This document shows positions 45,349-55,467 of a stretch of DNA of 64,000 nt, one piece after another (position 1 is the stretch's first letter; the number at the start of each line of letters is the position of its first letter). The stretch comes from Fidelibacterota bacterium. GTDB taxonomy: Bacteria; Fidelibacterota; Marinisomatia; Marinisomatales; TCS55. Under the pieces are notes generated by a model. It ran no database searches. It was given only the letters and a program-made list of their open reading frames with translations, and was not told where the DNA came from. Position numbers and translations under genes: made by a program. The stretch spans positions 1-64,000 of the forward strand of contig JAERSH010000020.1 of the NCBI GenBank assembly GCA_016845785.1, given 5' to 3'.

Positions 45349-47271
45349 CTATGCACTCATTCCTACGGGCATAGATTTCCTCGAAACCGCCGCTTTAATT
45401 CCTGCAGGGTTGATTCCACATTTATCCAGAAGCACTTGCCGTGGGCCATGCTCCACATATTCGTCCGGTAGAGAAATAATGTTCGTTTCACCATCATACC
45501 CATTGGTGGATAGCCATGACATTACCCCTTCACCAAATCCACCAGATCTGACCCCTTCTTCTACCGTAATCACTTGGTCAAATCGACCGATAATTGATTG
45601 TAAATAAGATGTATCCATGGGTTTAATAAAACGGCAATTCACGATTTCGGCACCGATTCCCTCTTGGGCCAATTGATCTGCAGCATTTACTGCATCTCTC
45701 ACTTGGGCGCCTATGGCCAATATGACTACATCCTTCCCTTGGCGGACCACTTCCCAACTGCCAATGGGTAATAATTCGGACTGCCCTTGGGGATCAAATG
45801 CTACGGAAGATGCTTTGGGATAGCGTATGGCAAATGGACCATCATGATCCAGGGCCGTATATAGTAGATGTCGCAATTCATTCCCATCTTTTGGGGAAGC
45901 CACAACCATTCCTTGAATACATCGCATGTACGCAATATCCAACGCACCATGATGGGTGGGTCCATCCTCGCCGGCAATGCCTGAACGATCCATACAGAAT
46001 ACCACCGGCAGATGCTGAATGGCCGTATCATGAACTACATGGTCAAATGCCCGTTGTAGAAAAGTAGAATAAATAGCCACAATGGGACGCACACCTTCGG
46101 TAGCCAGTCCTGCGGCAAACGTGACACCATGCCCTTCTGCAATCCCCACATCATAATACCGATCAGGAAATGCTTTTTCATAGGGTACAAGGCCGGTCCC
46201 CTCTCGCATGGCGGCAGTGATGCAAACCGTATCTTTTCGGTTCCGGGCAATTTCACACACAAGAGAGCCAAATACTTCCTGAAAGACAGGCGCATTGGGT
46301 ACTGTTTCTGCTGGCGATGGAATTTTTTCTTTGGCTTTACCGTTCGGCTTCACCGCATGAAACTTGACTGCATCACTATGATATTCTCCATTTTCGCCAT
46401 TTGTAGAGACCAATCCCTTCCCTTTTTTGGTGAGGATATGGAGCAAAGCTGGTGTTTTTAAATCTTTCACCCTATCTAGAGTAGACACAAGCGCATCAAG
46501 GTCATGACCATCTATAGGACCGAAATATCTAAACCCAAGTTCTTCAAATAACATTCCGGGGACCAATAATGATTTTAAACTTTCTTCAATCCGATGAAGC
46601 ATGGTTCGTGCTGTCTTTTTACCAAAAGGTAATTTCCCGGAAATCTTCCAAATTTCTTCTCGAATTCGATTATAAATGGGATTGGTTACAATTCGAGTGA
46701 GATAAGCATTCATGGCGCCTACATTGGGACTGATAGACATTTCATTATCATTCAACACGACCAACATGGGTGTTCTGAGGTGGCCCGCATTATTTAATGC
46801 TTCAAAGGCGAGCCCTCCCGTCATTGAACCATCACCAATCACGGCCACGACACGATAATCTTTTCCCGTCCGTTTCCGTGCTTCTGCAATCCCCGTGGCA
46901 GCAGAAATGGATGTGGATGCATGACCGGCACCAAATGCATCATATTCACTTTCAGATCGCTTTAAAAACCCACTAAGGCCTCCATGTTGGCGGATGGTGG
47001 GAAAGGTATCATATCGTCCGGTGAGTAGCTTATGGGCATACCCTTGATGACCTACATCCCACACCACTTTATCATCTGGTGTATCGAAAACTTTATGGAG
47101 TGCAACCGTCAACTCAACCACACCAAGCGTCGGTGCCAAGTGCCCCCCCACTTGGCTTACCACATCAATGGTATGGGCCCGAACTTCATCCGCCAATTGC
47201 CGTAATTGTTCCGGCGTAAAATCCTTAATATCCGCTGGGGATTTTATTTTGGGGAGAAATTCAAGCTGCAT
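45349..47271 (-). CDS. dxs: 1-Deoxy-D-xylulose-5-phosphate synthase
   Basis: A 640-residue thiamine-diphosphate enzyme making DXP from pyruvate and glyceraldehyde 3-phosphate, the first step of MEP isoprenoid synthesis. Visible are VVWDVGHQGYAHKLLTGRYD, the ThDP motif IGDGSMTGGLAFEALNNAGH with LVVLNDNEMSISPNVGA, and the pyrimidine domain YYDVGIAEGHGVTFAAGLA. I chose the ATG at 47271 (MQLEFLPKIKSP) for normal length; it overlaps the pdxT end by 11 bases. ispH, the last step of the same pathway, is three genes away. Confidence 0.95.
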   Translation of the reverse strand: MQLEFLPKIKSPADIKDFTPEQLRQLADEVRAHTIDVVSQVGGHLAPTLGVVELTVALHKVFDTPDDKVVWDVGHQGYAHKLLTGRYDTFPTIRQHGGLSGFLKRSESEYDAFGAGHASTSISAATGIAEARKRTGKDYRVVAVIGDGSMTGGLAFEALNNAGHLRTPMLVVLNDNEMSISPNVGAMNAYLTRIVTNPIYNRIREEIWKISGKLPFGKKTARTMLHRIEESLKSLLVPGMLFEELGFRYFGPIDGHDLDALVSTLDRVKDLKTPALLHILTKKGKGLVSTNGENGEYHSDAVKFHAVKPNGKAKEKIPSPAETVPNAPVFQEVFGSLVCEIARNRKDTVCITAAMREGTGLVPYEKAFPDRYYDVGIAEGHGVTFAAGLATEGVRPIVAIYSTFLQRAFDHVVHDTAIQHLPVVFCMDRSGIAGEDGPTHHGALDIAYMRCIQGMVVASPKDGNELRHLLYTALDHDGPFAIRYPKASSVAFDPQGQSELLPIGSWEVVRQGKDVVILAIGAQVRDAVNAADQLAQEGIGAEIVNCRFIKPMDTSYLQSIIGRFDQVITVEEGVRSGGFGEGVMSWLSTNGYDGETNIISLPDEYVEHGPRQVLLDKCGINPAGIKAAVSRKSMPVGMSA

Positions 47272-47848
47272 GGATGGTTTCAAATTGCTTTTTGAATGTG
47301 AATTCATGGAATATAGTGACATCATCCAATTCAGGATGAAAAGCCAGTCCCAAATGGTGGCCTTGTTTTACAGCCACCGGTTCACCATCATAGGAACTGA
47401 TGACCTCAACTGTTGGACCAACTCTGGATATTTTAGGTGCACGAATAAATGTGGCTTTAGTCGATTTGGATTGCTCATCTAACGAAACGGGTAAACTATC
47501 CGTAAATGAATGAACCTGTCGGCCGTATGCATTTCGATCTACGTCCACATCTATAATACCTAAGGAAGAGACACGGGAGTCTTCCACTGAACGGGCCATC
47601 ATAATGAGACCGGCACAGGTGCCCAGTATAGGATTTTTTTCAGAAAATTCTCGGATCGGTTTATGAAATCCGACTCTCTCCATCAGATCGGTCATGGTAG
47701 TGGACTCACCGCCGGGGATGATTAACCCTGCAATGGAATCCAATTGCTCCGGATATCGCACTTCAGTAGAGACCATACCCAACTGATCCAATATCTGGAT
47801 ATGTTTTTCATAGTCCCCCTGTAATGCCAGGACGCCAATCATCTTCAA
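47261..47848 (-). CDS. pdxT: Pyridoxal 5'-phosphate synthase glutaminase subunit PdxT
   Basis: A 195-residue class I glutaminase that supplies ammonia to PdxS. The start IGVLALQGDYEKHIQIL, LIIPGGESTTM and the nucleophile Cys in ILGTCAGLIMMA are visible. The His-Glu part of the triad is in GLAFHPELDDVTIFHEF. It lies 18 bases after pdxS and overlaps dxs. With PdxS it makes PLP directly from ribose 5-phosphate, glyceraldehyde 3-phosphate and glutamine. Confidence 0.95.
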   Translation of the reverse strand: MKMIGVLALQGDYEKHIQILDQLGMVSTEVRYPEQLDSIAGLIIPGGESTTMTDLMERVGFHKPIREFSEKNPILGTCAGLIMMARSVEDSRVSSLGIIDVDVDRNAYGRQVHSFTDSLPVSLDEQSKSTKATFIRAPKISRVGPTVEVISSYDGEPVAVKQGHHLGLAFHPELDDVTIFHEFTFKKQFETIHAA

Positions 47849-47866
47849 ATTGGAAGCCCGGCTTCC

Positions 47867-48751
47867 TTACCAGCCTCTTTCCTGTAAACGCTCACCTTCA
47901 GGAATTTCTGACATGTCTAACCCCTTCATAGCGGATTGGAGTCCTGTAGAAATTTCAACCAGTTTAGCCGGATCTTTGTAATAGGTTACTGCATCCACAA
48001 TGGCTTTTGCTCTTGGGGCAGGATCGTCACTCATAAATATACCGGAACCGACAAACACAGTTTCTGCGCCCAATTGCATCATTAATGATGCATCTGCAGG
48101 GGTTGCCACACCGCCTGCAGCAAAATTTGGTACGGGCAGTTTCCCTAATTTGGCCACTTGTTGGACTAAGGCAAATGGGGCACCCATATCTTTTGCAGCA
48201 GCCATGAGTTCATCCTGATCCATAACGGTTAATTTTTTCATATCACTTTGGACTTGACGCATATGACGCACCGCTTCAACAATATTACCGCTGCCCGCTT
48301 CACCCTTCGTTCGGATCATAGCTGCACCTTCTCCGATTCGACGAAGGGCTTCACCTAAATTCCGGCAACCACATACAAAGGGAACTTTAAAATCGTGTTT
48401 CCAAATATGATTATGTTCGTCGGCAGGGGTCAGCACTTCACTTTCATCTACGAAATCTACTTCCAATGCTTCCAGAATTTGCGCTTCAGCAAAATGGCCA
48501 ATTCGCACTTTTGCCATCACCGGAATGGATACCACTTTTTGAATATCCTTAATCATTTGAGGATCACTTGCACGTGCAATACCACCCTCTTCTCTGATGA
48601 GTGCAGGAATTCGCTCCAAAGCCATCACAGCTACCGCACCTGCATCTTCAGCAATTTTTGCTTGGTCCGCATTCATCACATCCATGATGACGCCACCTTT
48701 TAACATTTCGGCCAAACCGACTTTAACTTCGAATGATCCTTTATCAGCCAT
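47867..48751 (-). CDS. pdxS: Pyridoxal 5'-phosphate synthase subunit PdxS
   Basis: A 294-residue TIM-barrel lyase. The N-terminus ([20 protein letters not shown]) with its catalytic Asp, the Schiff-base Lys in [20 protein letters not shown], and [20 protein letters not shown] are diagnostic. I took the ATG at 48751 (MADKGSFEV); the in-frame ATG at 48778 would reach further into ispH. It overlaps the ispH stop by eight bases. The family is strongly conserved and the call is firm. Confidence 0.97.
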   Translation of the reverse strand: MADKGSFEVKVGLAEMLKGGVIMDVMNADQAKIAEDAGAVAVMALERIPALIREEGGIARASDPQMIKDIQKVVSIPVMAKVRIGHFAEAQILEALEVDFVDESEVLTPADEHNHIWKHDFKVPFVCGCRNLGEALRRIGEGAAMIRTKGEAGSGNIVEAVRHMRQVQSDMKKLTVMDQDELMAAAKDMGAPFALVQQVAKLGKLPVPNFAAGGVATPADASLMMQLGAETVFVGSGIFMSDDPAPRAKAIVDAVTYYKDPAKLVEISTGLQSAMKGLDMSEIPEGERLQERGW

Positions 48752-49604
48752 AAACAATCTCCTCTGGGACGTTCCCAATTTCTTTAATTTTGGTTAACAC
48801 TTCATCAATGATATTATCCGGTGTACTCGCGCCTGCAGATACACCAACAACTTCTGCACCTTTTAGCCAATTGTCTTTTATGTCATCAGCGCAGGTAACT
48901 TGGAATGAATTTTTATTTCGCTCTTTTGCTAAGGCAGTTAAGCGTTTCGAATTGGCGCTTGTAAAAGAACCAATCACAATCATCACATCGCACTGCTTTG
49001 CCAATTCTTTTATTTGTGTTTGGTTCCGTTTTGTGGGAAAACAAATGGTATTTACAAACCGAAGGTCAAATACTTTGGTCATAATTATATTAATAATTTC
49101 CTGAACGTTTTCAATCGTTTGGGTGGATTGACTCACCACACCTGCCCGTTTTGTTTTTCGCAGTGCCTGGGCTTCCTCCGGAGTCGCAACAATGATGGGG
49201 TCTTTTACTTGACTGGCTATGCCCACCACTTCATCGTGGCCATGATCACCGACAATAATAATTTTTCGCCCTTCTGATTCCAATTTTTTGACTTCTTCAT
49301 GGATTTCCCACACCAATGGGCAAGTGGCATCCACGATATTCATTTCTTTTGATTGGGCATCACCCCAGGTATCTACAGCTGTACCATGGGCACGGAAAAG
49401 AATGGGCTTCCCATCCGGAACTTCATCCAATGTGTCTACCACTTTTGCGCCGGCCGTATCCAATGCATTCACCACATTTTCATTATGAACAATATGGCCA
49501 AGCATATACACATCACCATGCTTTTCTGCCGTCTCGTAGGCTAAATCCACTGCATCACGTACCCCAAAACAATAACCGGCATCTTTTGCTAAAAGAATTT
49601 TCAT
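48744..49604 (-). CDS. ispH: 4-Hydroxy-3-methylbut-2-enyl diphosphate reductase
   Basis: A 286-residue iron-sulfur enzyme for the last MEP step, giving IPP and DMAPP. The three cluster cysteines are seen in [11 protein letters not shown] (Cys12), [10 protein letters not shown] and [31 protein letters not shown] near the end is typical. Length fits the short bacterial form with no fused S1 domain. It overlaps nrnA by four bases and pdxS by eight. Confidence 0.95.
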   Translation of the reverse strand: MKILLAKDAGYCFGVRDAVDLAYETAEKHGDVYMLGHIVHNENVVNALDTAGAKVVDTLDEVPDGKPILFRAHGTAVDTWGDAQSKEMNIVDATCPLVWEIHEEVKKLESEGRKIIIVGDHGHDEVVGIASQVKDPIIVATPEEAQALRKTKRAGVVSQSTQTIENVQEIINIIMTKVFDLRFVNTICFPTKRNQTQIKELAKQCDVMIVIGSFTSANSKRLTALAKERNKNSFQVTCADDIKDNWLKGAEVVGVSAGASTPDNIIDEVLTKIKEIGNVPEEIVYG

Positions 49605-50605
49605 TCCGGATGTCCATTCTGGTTCGCAAGCGCTGCCTGTGTTTCGGATAATACTTTTGGTAGCACTTCATCCAAAGATCCTTTCGCCACGGCACCTGCA
49701 GCCAATTGATGACCACCGCCACCCATGGCTTTGGCAATACCATTAATTATATATTTTCCTTTAGATCTGAAATTAATTCGGCATGAATCTTCTGAATTTT
49801 CAAATACCATTACCGCCACTTCTACACCCCGGATTGTCCGGACAAAATCAGTAAATCCATCCACATCTTTTTTAGAGGCGCCCGCTTCATCCATCATGGA
49901 TTGATTAATGGTGAACCAAGCCAATTCACCTGTTTCATTATAATTCAAATTGTTTAGAATAAGTCCCAATAATGCCACGCGCCCTTTTGAACTGCTTTCA
50001 TATACGGACTGATATATAGCCGATGTATTCACACCGGCACCAATACAATCCATGGCAATTTGGTGACATTTTTGATTGGTATTGCTATAGCAAAACGATC
50101 CTGTATCTGTCATTACACCGGTATAAATACCATCCGCAATTTCTTTCGTTAGCTCAATATCATTGGCCACCATAAAATCGTAAACCATTTCACCTGTGGC
50201 AGCTGCTTCAATATCGATATAATTTTCTGCAAATCGACCATCGCTCAAATCAGGATGATGATCAATGTTGACTACATGAATTTTATTAGATTCTAATACA
50301 TCACCAATTTGCCGCATACGGCGATAGTCACCCACATCAAAAATCAATGCCAATTCCGCATTGGCTATCCAATCTGTATGCTGATCGGCGCTAAACGTTT
50401 CAATGACATCATTGGTGTTTAAAAATTCATATTCAAAAGGGAGGTCAGAAATATGGATAAACCGACAATCTTTTCCCTGACTTTTCAGATAATGATACAT
50501 GGCATAAGCACTGCCGAGCCCATCGCCGTCAGGATTTTCATGGGTGGAAAGAATTATCCTGTCCACACCATTGATTGTTTTATGTAATGATTTCCAGTCT
50601 AACAT
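49601..50605 (-). CDS. nrnA: DHH/DHHA1 phosphoesterase, NrnA-like oligoribonuclease/pAp phosphatase
   Basis: A 334-residue two-domain phosphoesterase. The DHH domain has ILSTHENPDGDGLGSAYAMY, LIFDVGDYRRM and HVVNIDHHPDLSDGRFAENY, with later metal ligands at VMTDTGSFCYSNT. The DHHA1 domain carries the glycine-rich MGGGGHQLAAGAVAKG near the end. NrnA proteins degrade nano-RNA and 3'-phosphoadenosine 5'-phosphate. The assignment rests on length and motifs; other DHH proteins of this size share them. Confidence 0.88.
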   Translation of the reverse strand: MLDWKSLHKTINGVDRIILSTHENPDGDGLGSAYAMYHYLKSQGKDCRFIHISDLPFEYEFLNTNDVIETFSADQHTDWIANAELALIFDVGDYRRMRQIGDVLESNKIHVVNIDHHPDLSDGRFAENYIDIEAAATGEMVYDFMVANDIELTKEIADGIYTGVMTDTGSFCYSNTNQKCHQIAMDCIGAGVNTSAIYQSVYESSSKGRVALLGLILNNLNYNETGELAWFTINQSMMDEAGASKKDVDGFTDFVRTIRGVEVAVMVFENSEDSCRINFRSKGKYIINGIAKAMGGGGHQLAAGAVAKGSLDEVLPKVLSETQAALANQNGHPE

Positions 50606-50675
50606 GATGTTTAGAAGACCGGGAATTTAGGGATATTTGAGTGATTTTATCTAACTATCGAACAGGAATTGCGAA

Positions 50676-51221
50676 TTATTTTTCCCGATCCCATAATGCT
50701 TCACTACCATCATTTTTTTGGTTAGCGTACCGCACCAAAACAAAGAGATAGTCACTGAGGCGATTCAGATATTGAAGCCAGAATTTTACATCCATACCAC
50801 TGTTCATTAATGTAACACAGGATCGTTCTGCACGGCGACAGACTGAACGGGCCACATGGAGACGTGCACAAAAATCATCACCACCGGGCAAAATAAATTC
50901 TTTTAACGGTGGCAGTTCACTATTCATTTTTTCGATGGATGCTTCTAATACGCCAATTCGGCTTTCATCCAATAAAGATAATTCCGTTTCGGGCATGGAT
51001 GCTTCACCACCCATATTAAAAATATCCTGCTGAATGGATGTTAACGCTTCAATCCATTTTTGATCTTCACCAGCGGCCAAGGCCAAGCCTAAATGGGAAT
51101 TTAATTCATCCAAGTCCCCTTGAAAAACCATGGCAGGATGATCTTTGGAAACACGTTTACCATCGCCCATCCCAGTTTCACCCTTATCACCCGTTTTGGT
51201 TGTGACCTTGGATATTCTCAT
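50676..51221 (-). CDS. Cob(I)alamin adenosyltransferase (PduO type)
   Basis: A 181-residue ATP:corrinoid adenosyltransferase producing coenzyme B12. The N-terminal ATP loop is VTTKTGDKGETGMGDGKRVS. The trimer and cobalamin-site helices include LPGGDDFCARLHVARSVCRR and AERSC, with YLNRLSDYLFVLVRY at the end. It would supply adenosylcobalamin to B12 mutases such as the one at 41943-43601. It lies 70 bases after nrnA (in reading order, upstream of it) and three bases downstream of the antiporter gene. Confidence 0.93.
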   Translation of the reverse strand: MRISKVTTKTGDKGETGMGDGKRVSKDHPAMVFQGDLDELNSHLGLALAAGEDQKWIEALTSIQQDIFNMGGEASMPETELSLLDESRIGVLEASIEKMNSELPPLKEFILPGGDDFCARLHVARSVCRRAERSCVTLMNSGMDVKFWLQYLNRLSDYLFVLVRYANQKNDGSEALWDREK

Positions 51222-51224
51222 TTT

Positions 51225-52625
51225 TTAGAAAAAGATGAAACTGACCAAGACAAATAATGGCATCAAAATCGGTACGGACCATTTGAATAAATATCCAAAA
51301 AATGAAGGCATTTCAATACCCGATGATTCTGAGATGGATTTCACCATGAAATTCGGTGCATTACCGATATAGGTATTGGCACCCATGAAAACGGCACCGG
51401 CAGAAATGGCCAACAATGTTTGACTCAAATCACCCATTAATACGGAGGGATCACCCCCGGCCGTATTGAAGAACACCAAATAGGTTGGTGCATTATCCAG
51501 AAAACTTGAAAGAATCCCCGTGGCCCAAAAATACATATAATTGATAGGTCCAGCCTCGTTAGATACAGAACTGATAATGGCCGATAAAGCACCGTCAGCA
51601 CCCGCTTTTAAAATGGCAATGGCAGGAATGATGGTAATAAATATTCCCGCAAATAACTTGGCGACTTCCACAATGGGGAACCACGTGTATTCATTCGCCT
51701 TTCGAATGGTTTGACTGGTCATCTTCCAACTGGCAACGGTGAGGACAAGCAACAGCACATCGCGGACAATATTTTGCAATTCCAAATGGACATGATAAAC
51801 CTCAAATGAAATATGCGGCCGCCAAAACCCACTCAATAATACACCCCCAATCACACCCAACAATAGAATGAGATTAAATGAGCCTTTAAAACCCAATTTT
51901 TCAGGTGAATCGGGCACCGGATGAGAAGATTCTTTATTGTAAAGATAGGTATCCAATGCAAAAAATATAGCCAATAGACATGCCATCAAAAATAACATGG
52001 GTACAAACATGGCCGATGTGGTCCAAAAGAAATCGACACCCTTCAGAAATCCCAGAAACAGTGGTGGATCACCAAGTGGCGTTAGAGACCCGCCAATATT
52101 GGCAACGAGAAAAATGAAAAATACAATAACATGAACCTTTTTCTCACGATCCTTATTGGCACGAATTAAAGGTCGAATGAGCAACATGGCGGCACCGGTC
52201 GTTCCCATCCAACTGGCCAAAACTGTACCAATAAAAATGACACCGGTATTGACGATGGGTTTTCCAACAAGTGATCCTGTAAGCTGAACACCACCAGAAA
52301 TGGTGAATAATGACAGAAGGAGAATAATGAAGGGGACGTATTCTAACAAACCCACATGAAGCAATTCATATAAGGTGATTGAAAATCCGGCCTTGAATAA
52401 AAATGGCACAATGAGCAACACTGCCCAAAATGCGGAAATTTTTCCAAAATGCTGGTGCCAAAAATGAGGCGCCACCAATGGAAAAACAGCGATGGATAAT
52501 AATATGCCTGCAAATGGAATTACCCAATAAATGGATAAATCTGCCCCATCCAAATGGGGCGCACCGCCACCTGCGGCAAATGCCATACTTGAAAAGATGA
52601 ATAATAATAGTGTGAGTTTTTTCAT
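51225..52625 (-). CDS. NhaD-like sodium:proton antiporter
   Basis: A 466-residue polytopic membrane protein of the ion-transporter superfamily. It starts with a signal-like segment (MKKLTLLLFIFSSMAFAAGG), then about 11-12 hydrophobic segments. ANIGGSLTPLGDPPLFLGFL and the repeat-like SSFLDNAPTYLVFFNTAGGD are the two inverted hairpin motifs of NhaD/ArsB-type transporters. It likely uses the sodium gradient that the neighbouring Na+-NQR builds, but other anion substrates are possible for this superfamily. It diverges from nqrM across a 122-base gap with no feature I can name. Confidence 0.82.
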   Translation of the reverse strand: MKKLTLLLFIFSSMAFAAGGGAPHLDGADLSIYWVIPFAGILLSIAVFPLVAPHFWHQHFGKISAFWAVLLIVPFLFKAGFSITLYELLHVGLLEYVPFIILLLSLFTISGGVQLTGSLVGKPIVNTGVIFIGTVLASWMGTTGAAMLLIRPLIRANKDREKKVHVIVFFIFLVANIGGSLTPLGDPPLFLGFLKGVDFFWTTSAMFVPMLFLMACLLAIFFALDTYLYNKESSHPVPDSPEKLGFKGSFNLILLLGVIGGVLLSGFWRPHISFEVYHVHLELQNIVRDVLLLVLTVASWKMTSQTIRKANEYTWFPIVEVAKLFAGIFITIIPAIAILKAGADGALSAIISSVSNEAGPINYMYFWATGILSSFLDNAPTYLVFFNTAGGDPSVLMGDLSQTLLAISAGAVFMGANTYIGNAPNFMVKSISESSGIEMPSFFGYLFKWSVPILMPLFVLVSFIFF

Positions 52626-52747
52626 GATTTGATATGTTTTATTTATGGATTTCCCCTGCTCAAAAGAGCCGGAAATTAATGGCTAAAGGGATTACGTCCA
52701 AATTATTGATAGGAGATTTATATCTTCCTTTCGATTTAATTTAAAGT

Positions 52748-52924
52748 ATGGATTTACTCCTTACAATTGTGGTGATCGCATTGGCCATCTTAGGGATGTC
52801 TGTGGGTATCATCTTTAATAATAAACCGCTTCAAGGATCCTGTGGTGGTGTGGCCAGTGATTGTGTTTGTCTTAAGGGGGGCACTTGCGACGATCCTTCT
52901 CAACAACCGGAGGTACCATCATGA
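52748..52924 (+). CDS. nqrM: NqrM, Na+-NQR maturation protein
   Basis: A 58-residue protein read from the ATG at 52748. It has one N-terminal helix (LLLTIVVIALAILGMSVGII) followed by FNNKPLQGSCGGVASDCVC and LKGGTCDD. The GSCGG motif and the cluster of four cysteines behind a single helix are the NqrM (DUF539) pattern. NqrM is needed to deliver iron for the cysteine-bound iron centre of Na+-NQR. Its presence next to the nqr genes fits, although it is on the opposite strand. Its stop overlaps the next ATG by four bases (ATGA). Confidence 0.88.
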   Translation: MDLLLTIVVIALAILGMSVGIIFNNKPLQGSCGGVASDCVCLKGGTCDDPSQQPEVPS

Positions 52925-53190
52925 ATGAAAATTCCAAATATGAAAAGGCCCGACAACGGGTAAAAGATAAAATGGATTTCTACTGCCACATTGCAACTTA
53001 TGTGGTCGTATGTACGTTTCTATATTTCATTAATCAAAATACATCACCGGGGTATGATTGGTATATCTGGCCTGTTTGTGGCTGGGGTATCGGTGTATTT
53101 TTCCATGGATTAAATGTATTTTTAATCGGGAACAATACGGCCCTCATGGATGATATGATTAAAAAAGAAATGGATAAAATGGGGGATTAG
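52921..53190 (+). CDS. 2TM domain protein
   Basis: An 89-residue protein with the 2TM-domain pattern. The N-terminal basic helix YEKARQRVKDKMDFYCHIAT runs into a first membrane segment (YVVVCTFLYFINQ), then GYDWYIWPVCGWGIGVFFHG with a second segment. A polar tail follows. Such domains are found alone or attached to kinases; function is unknown. The ATG at 52921 overlaps the nqrM stop and has a strong GGAGG ribosome site. Its stop (TAG, 53188-53190) overlaps the stop of apbE on the other strand (53187-53189), so the two genes meet tail to tail. Confidence 0.85.
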   Translation: MNENSKYEKARQRVKDKMDFYCHIATYVVVCTFLYFINQNTSPGYDWYIWPVCGWGIGVFFHGLNVFLIGNNTALMDDMIKKEMDKMGD

Positions 53191-54215
53191 TTAATTGGCA
53201 TCCCTGATGATGCTACGGATGACAGTTCCTCTTCCCCTTCGTTTATAATCCAATAGGCTTCGAATCCTTCTAAGGATTCTACCAATGTTTTTCCTTCGTC
53301 CACTGTCATCACATTTAATGCAGTGGCCAATGCATCTGCATCCATACAATTCGGACCAATGACGGTCACGGATGCAATATTCGATTGAAGCGCAGCACCG
53401 GTTCTGGGATCAACGATATGAGAATAGAGTGCACCTTCAAATTCATAAAAATTTCGATAATTTCCAGAAGTGGCCATGGCTTGATCTTTCAAAGATGTAA
53501 TGGCATAGATATCTTCTCCTGGCATTGATCCGGCCGTAGGTGTGTCAATACCAATCCGCCACAACTTCCCTTTATTGTTTTTGCCTATGGTCCGCACTTC
53601 GCCACCAATTTCAACCATGAATCGATTCAATCCATTTTCAATCAAAAAATCATATAATTGATCAACGCCCCATCCTTTTGCGATGGCATTTACATCAATC
53701 ATTTGCCCCTTAAATGCCTTGACCAAATTCCGTTGGTTTAAATTAATTTTTTCATACCCCACCTTCATTAATCGAAGGACCACATCTAAATCGGTCGGTG
53801 GCTCCCAAACGTCTTCATATTCTCGATCCAATTCGCCTTGTCGCCATAATAGAACGGACGGCAACACTGAAATGTCAAATGCACCTGAGGTCACTTCACC
53901 CCAATAAATAGATCGCCTTATTACTTCTTCAAAACCGGCAGATATATTGATGACAGCATTTTCTGGCATTTGATTAAATAATGAAATTTCACTATTCATC
54001 TTATAAGTAGACATTTGATCATCAATGGCGTACAAAATAGAATCAATACCGGCTTGCAGCAGATCACCCTGAATTGCACTGCCACCCACGTTTACAATTC
54101 GAATCGTATAGGTCGTCCCCATGGTATTTCCTTTGATATCGAAATAGGGGACGGTTCGTTCACATCCGTTTAATCCTATAAGAAACAAAAAGCCCAACAG
54201 CAGTTGGGCTTTCAT
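53187..54215 (-). CDS. apbE: FAD:protein FMN transferase ApbE
   Basis: A 342-residue lipoprotein (MKAQLLLGFLFLIGLNGCE, lipidated Cys at 18) that attaches FMN to threonines of NqrB and NqrC. Typical segments are GNTMGTTYTIRI at the start of the mature part, IDVNAIAKGWGVDQLYDFL, FMVEIGGEVRTIG and SHIVDPRTGAAL. The metal-site region with the conserved Asp is in NCMDADALATALNVM. I took the ATG at 54215, which gives the lipoprotein signal; the in-frame ATG at 54254 lies inside nqrF. It closes the nqr operon. Confidence 0.94.
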   Translation of the reverse strand: MKAQLLLGFLFLIGLNGCERTVPYFDIKGNTMGTTYTIRIVNVGGSAIQGDLLQAGIDSILYAIDDQMSTYKMNSEISLFNQMPENAVINISAGFEEVIRRSIYWGEVTSGAFDISVLPSVLLWRQGELDREYEDVWEPPTDLDVVLRLMKVGYEKINLNQRNLVKAFKGQMIDVNAIAKGWGVDQLYDFLIENGLNRFMVEIGGEVRTIGKNNKGKLWRIGIDTPTAGSMPGEDIYAITSLKDQAMATSGNYRNFYEFEGALYSHIVDPRTGAALQSNIASVTVIGPNCMDADALATALNVMTVDEGKTLVESLEGFEAYWIINEGEEELSSVASSGMPIN

Positions 54216-54237
54216 AAATTTTTGGATGGATTTGGGT

Positions 54238-55467
54238 TTAGCCAAATTTATCATAATCGATCATTTCCTGCTCTACACCCAAATCATATAGCATTTTATC
54301 CACCGCATCGATCATCATGGGCGGACCGCACATGTAATATTCAATTTCTGTTGGATCTTCATGATCTTTCAGATATATCTCATGTGCCGCTTGATGGATA
54401 AACCCTGTGGGGCCTTCCCAATTATCTTCCGGTTGCGGTTCAGATAAAGCCACGTGATAGGTGAAGTTGGGAAATTCTTCCGCTAATTTTTTAAAATGTT
54501 CATCATAAAACATTTCCCGTACAGATCGAGCACCATAGAAAAAGGTAATTTTTCGCTGGGTACGTTGTGTATCTAATAAATCGAAAAGATGACTTCGCAT
54601 GGGTGCCATCCCAGCACCACCGCCGATATAGACCATTTCACGATCCGAATCTTTGGCGAAAAATTCCCCGAATGGACCGGAGATTGTTACCTTGTCCCCC
54701 GGTTTTAAATTGAAAATATATGAGGATGCAATCCCCGGTGGCACATCATTCCACAATGCAGGCGGCGGTGTGGCAATCCGCACATTGAGCATCACAATAT
54801 TACCTTCAGCAGGGTGATTGGCCATTGAATATGCACGGAAACAATCTTCTTCATTATTGGCGACCACATCCCAAATTTTAAATTTATCCCAATCGGGATG
54901 GTACTCCTCTTCAATATCAAATTCTTTAAAACTCAGATTATGGTATTCGGGAATATCAATTTGGATATATCCACCCGCTTTAAAATCAAGGATCTCACCT
55001 TCAGGAAGTTCCAACACCAATTCTTTTATAAAGGTGGCTACATTTTCATTGGAGCGAACGGTACATTCCCATTTTCGAATATTGAAAATTTCATCCGGCA
55101 CATGAATGTCCATGTCTTCTTTAATCTTGACCTGACATGCCAATCGCCAATTGTCTTTCGCTTCTTTTCGATTAATATGGCCCGTTTCTGTGGGTAGTAT
55201 ATCGCCGCCACCTGCGTTCACCTGACATTTACACATGGCGCATGTCCCGCCGCCACCGCAAGCAGAGGGCAAGAAAATACTTTGGCCTGCCAATGCAGAT
55301 AAAAGTGTTGCTCCGGGGCGGGTGGTAATGGCTTTATCTCCATCGCCATTAATCTGTATAGTCACATCCCCTTGAGGCAGCAATTTGGATTCAGCAAAAT
55401 TTAGAATCAATACCAACATAAGGATGACACCGGTAAATACAGCGATACTAAGGATGGTCAGTGTCAT
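54238..55467 (-). CDS. nqrF: Na+-translocating NADH-quinone reductase subunit F
   Basis: A 409-residue NADH-oxidising subunit. One N-terminal helix is followed by a 2Fe-2S ferredoxin domain (about 35-130) with [15 protein letters not shown] and the last ligand in [10 protein letters not shown]. An FAD domain carries [14 protein letters not shown]. The NAD domain has [20 protein letters not shown] and [13 protein letters not shown]. Electrons enter here from NADH and pass to the membrane subunits. It overlaps nqrE by one base. Confidence 0.96.
   Translation of the reverse strand: MTLTILSIAVFTGVILMLVLILNFAESKLLPQGDVTIQINGDGDKAITTRPGATLLSALAGQSIFLPSACGGGGTCAMCKCQVNAGGGDILPTETGHINRKEAKDNWRLACQVKIKEDMDIHVPDEIFNIRKWECTVRSNENVATFIKELVLELPEGEILDFKAGGYIQIDIPEYHNLSFKEFDIEEEYHPDWDKFKIWDVVANNEEDCFRAYSMANHPAEGNIVMLNVRIATPPPALWNDVPPGIASSYIFNLKPGDKVTISGPFGEFFAKDSDREMVYIGGGAGMAPMRSHLFDLLDTQRTQRKITFFYGARSVREMFYDEHFKKLAEEFPNFTYHVALSEPQPEDNWEGPTGFIHQAAHEIYLKDHEDPTEIEYYMCGPPMMIDAVDKMLYDLGVEQEMIDYDKFG

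Noticed and set aside
52626-52747. Promoter pair in the nhaD-like/nqrM divergent gap
   Set aside because: Both genes must have promoters here, but I could not find hexamers with acceptable spacing; a GCTC-AAAA-GAGC stem is too short to call.
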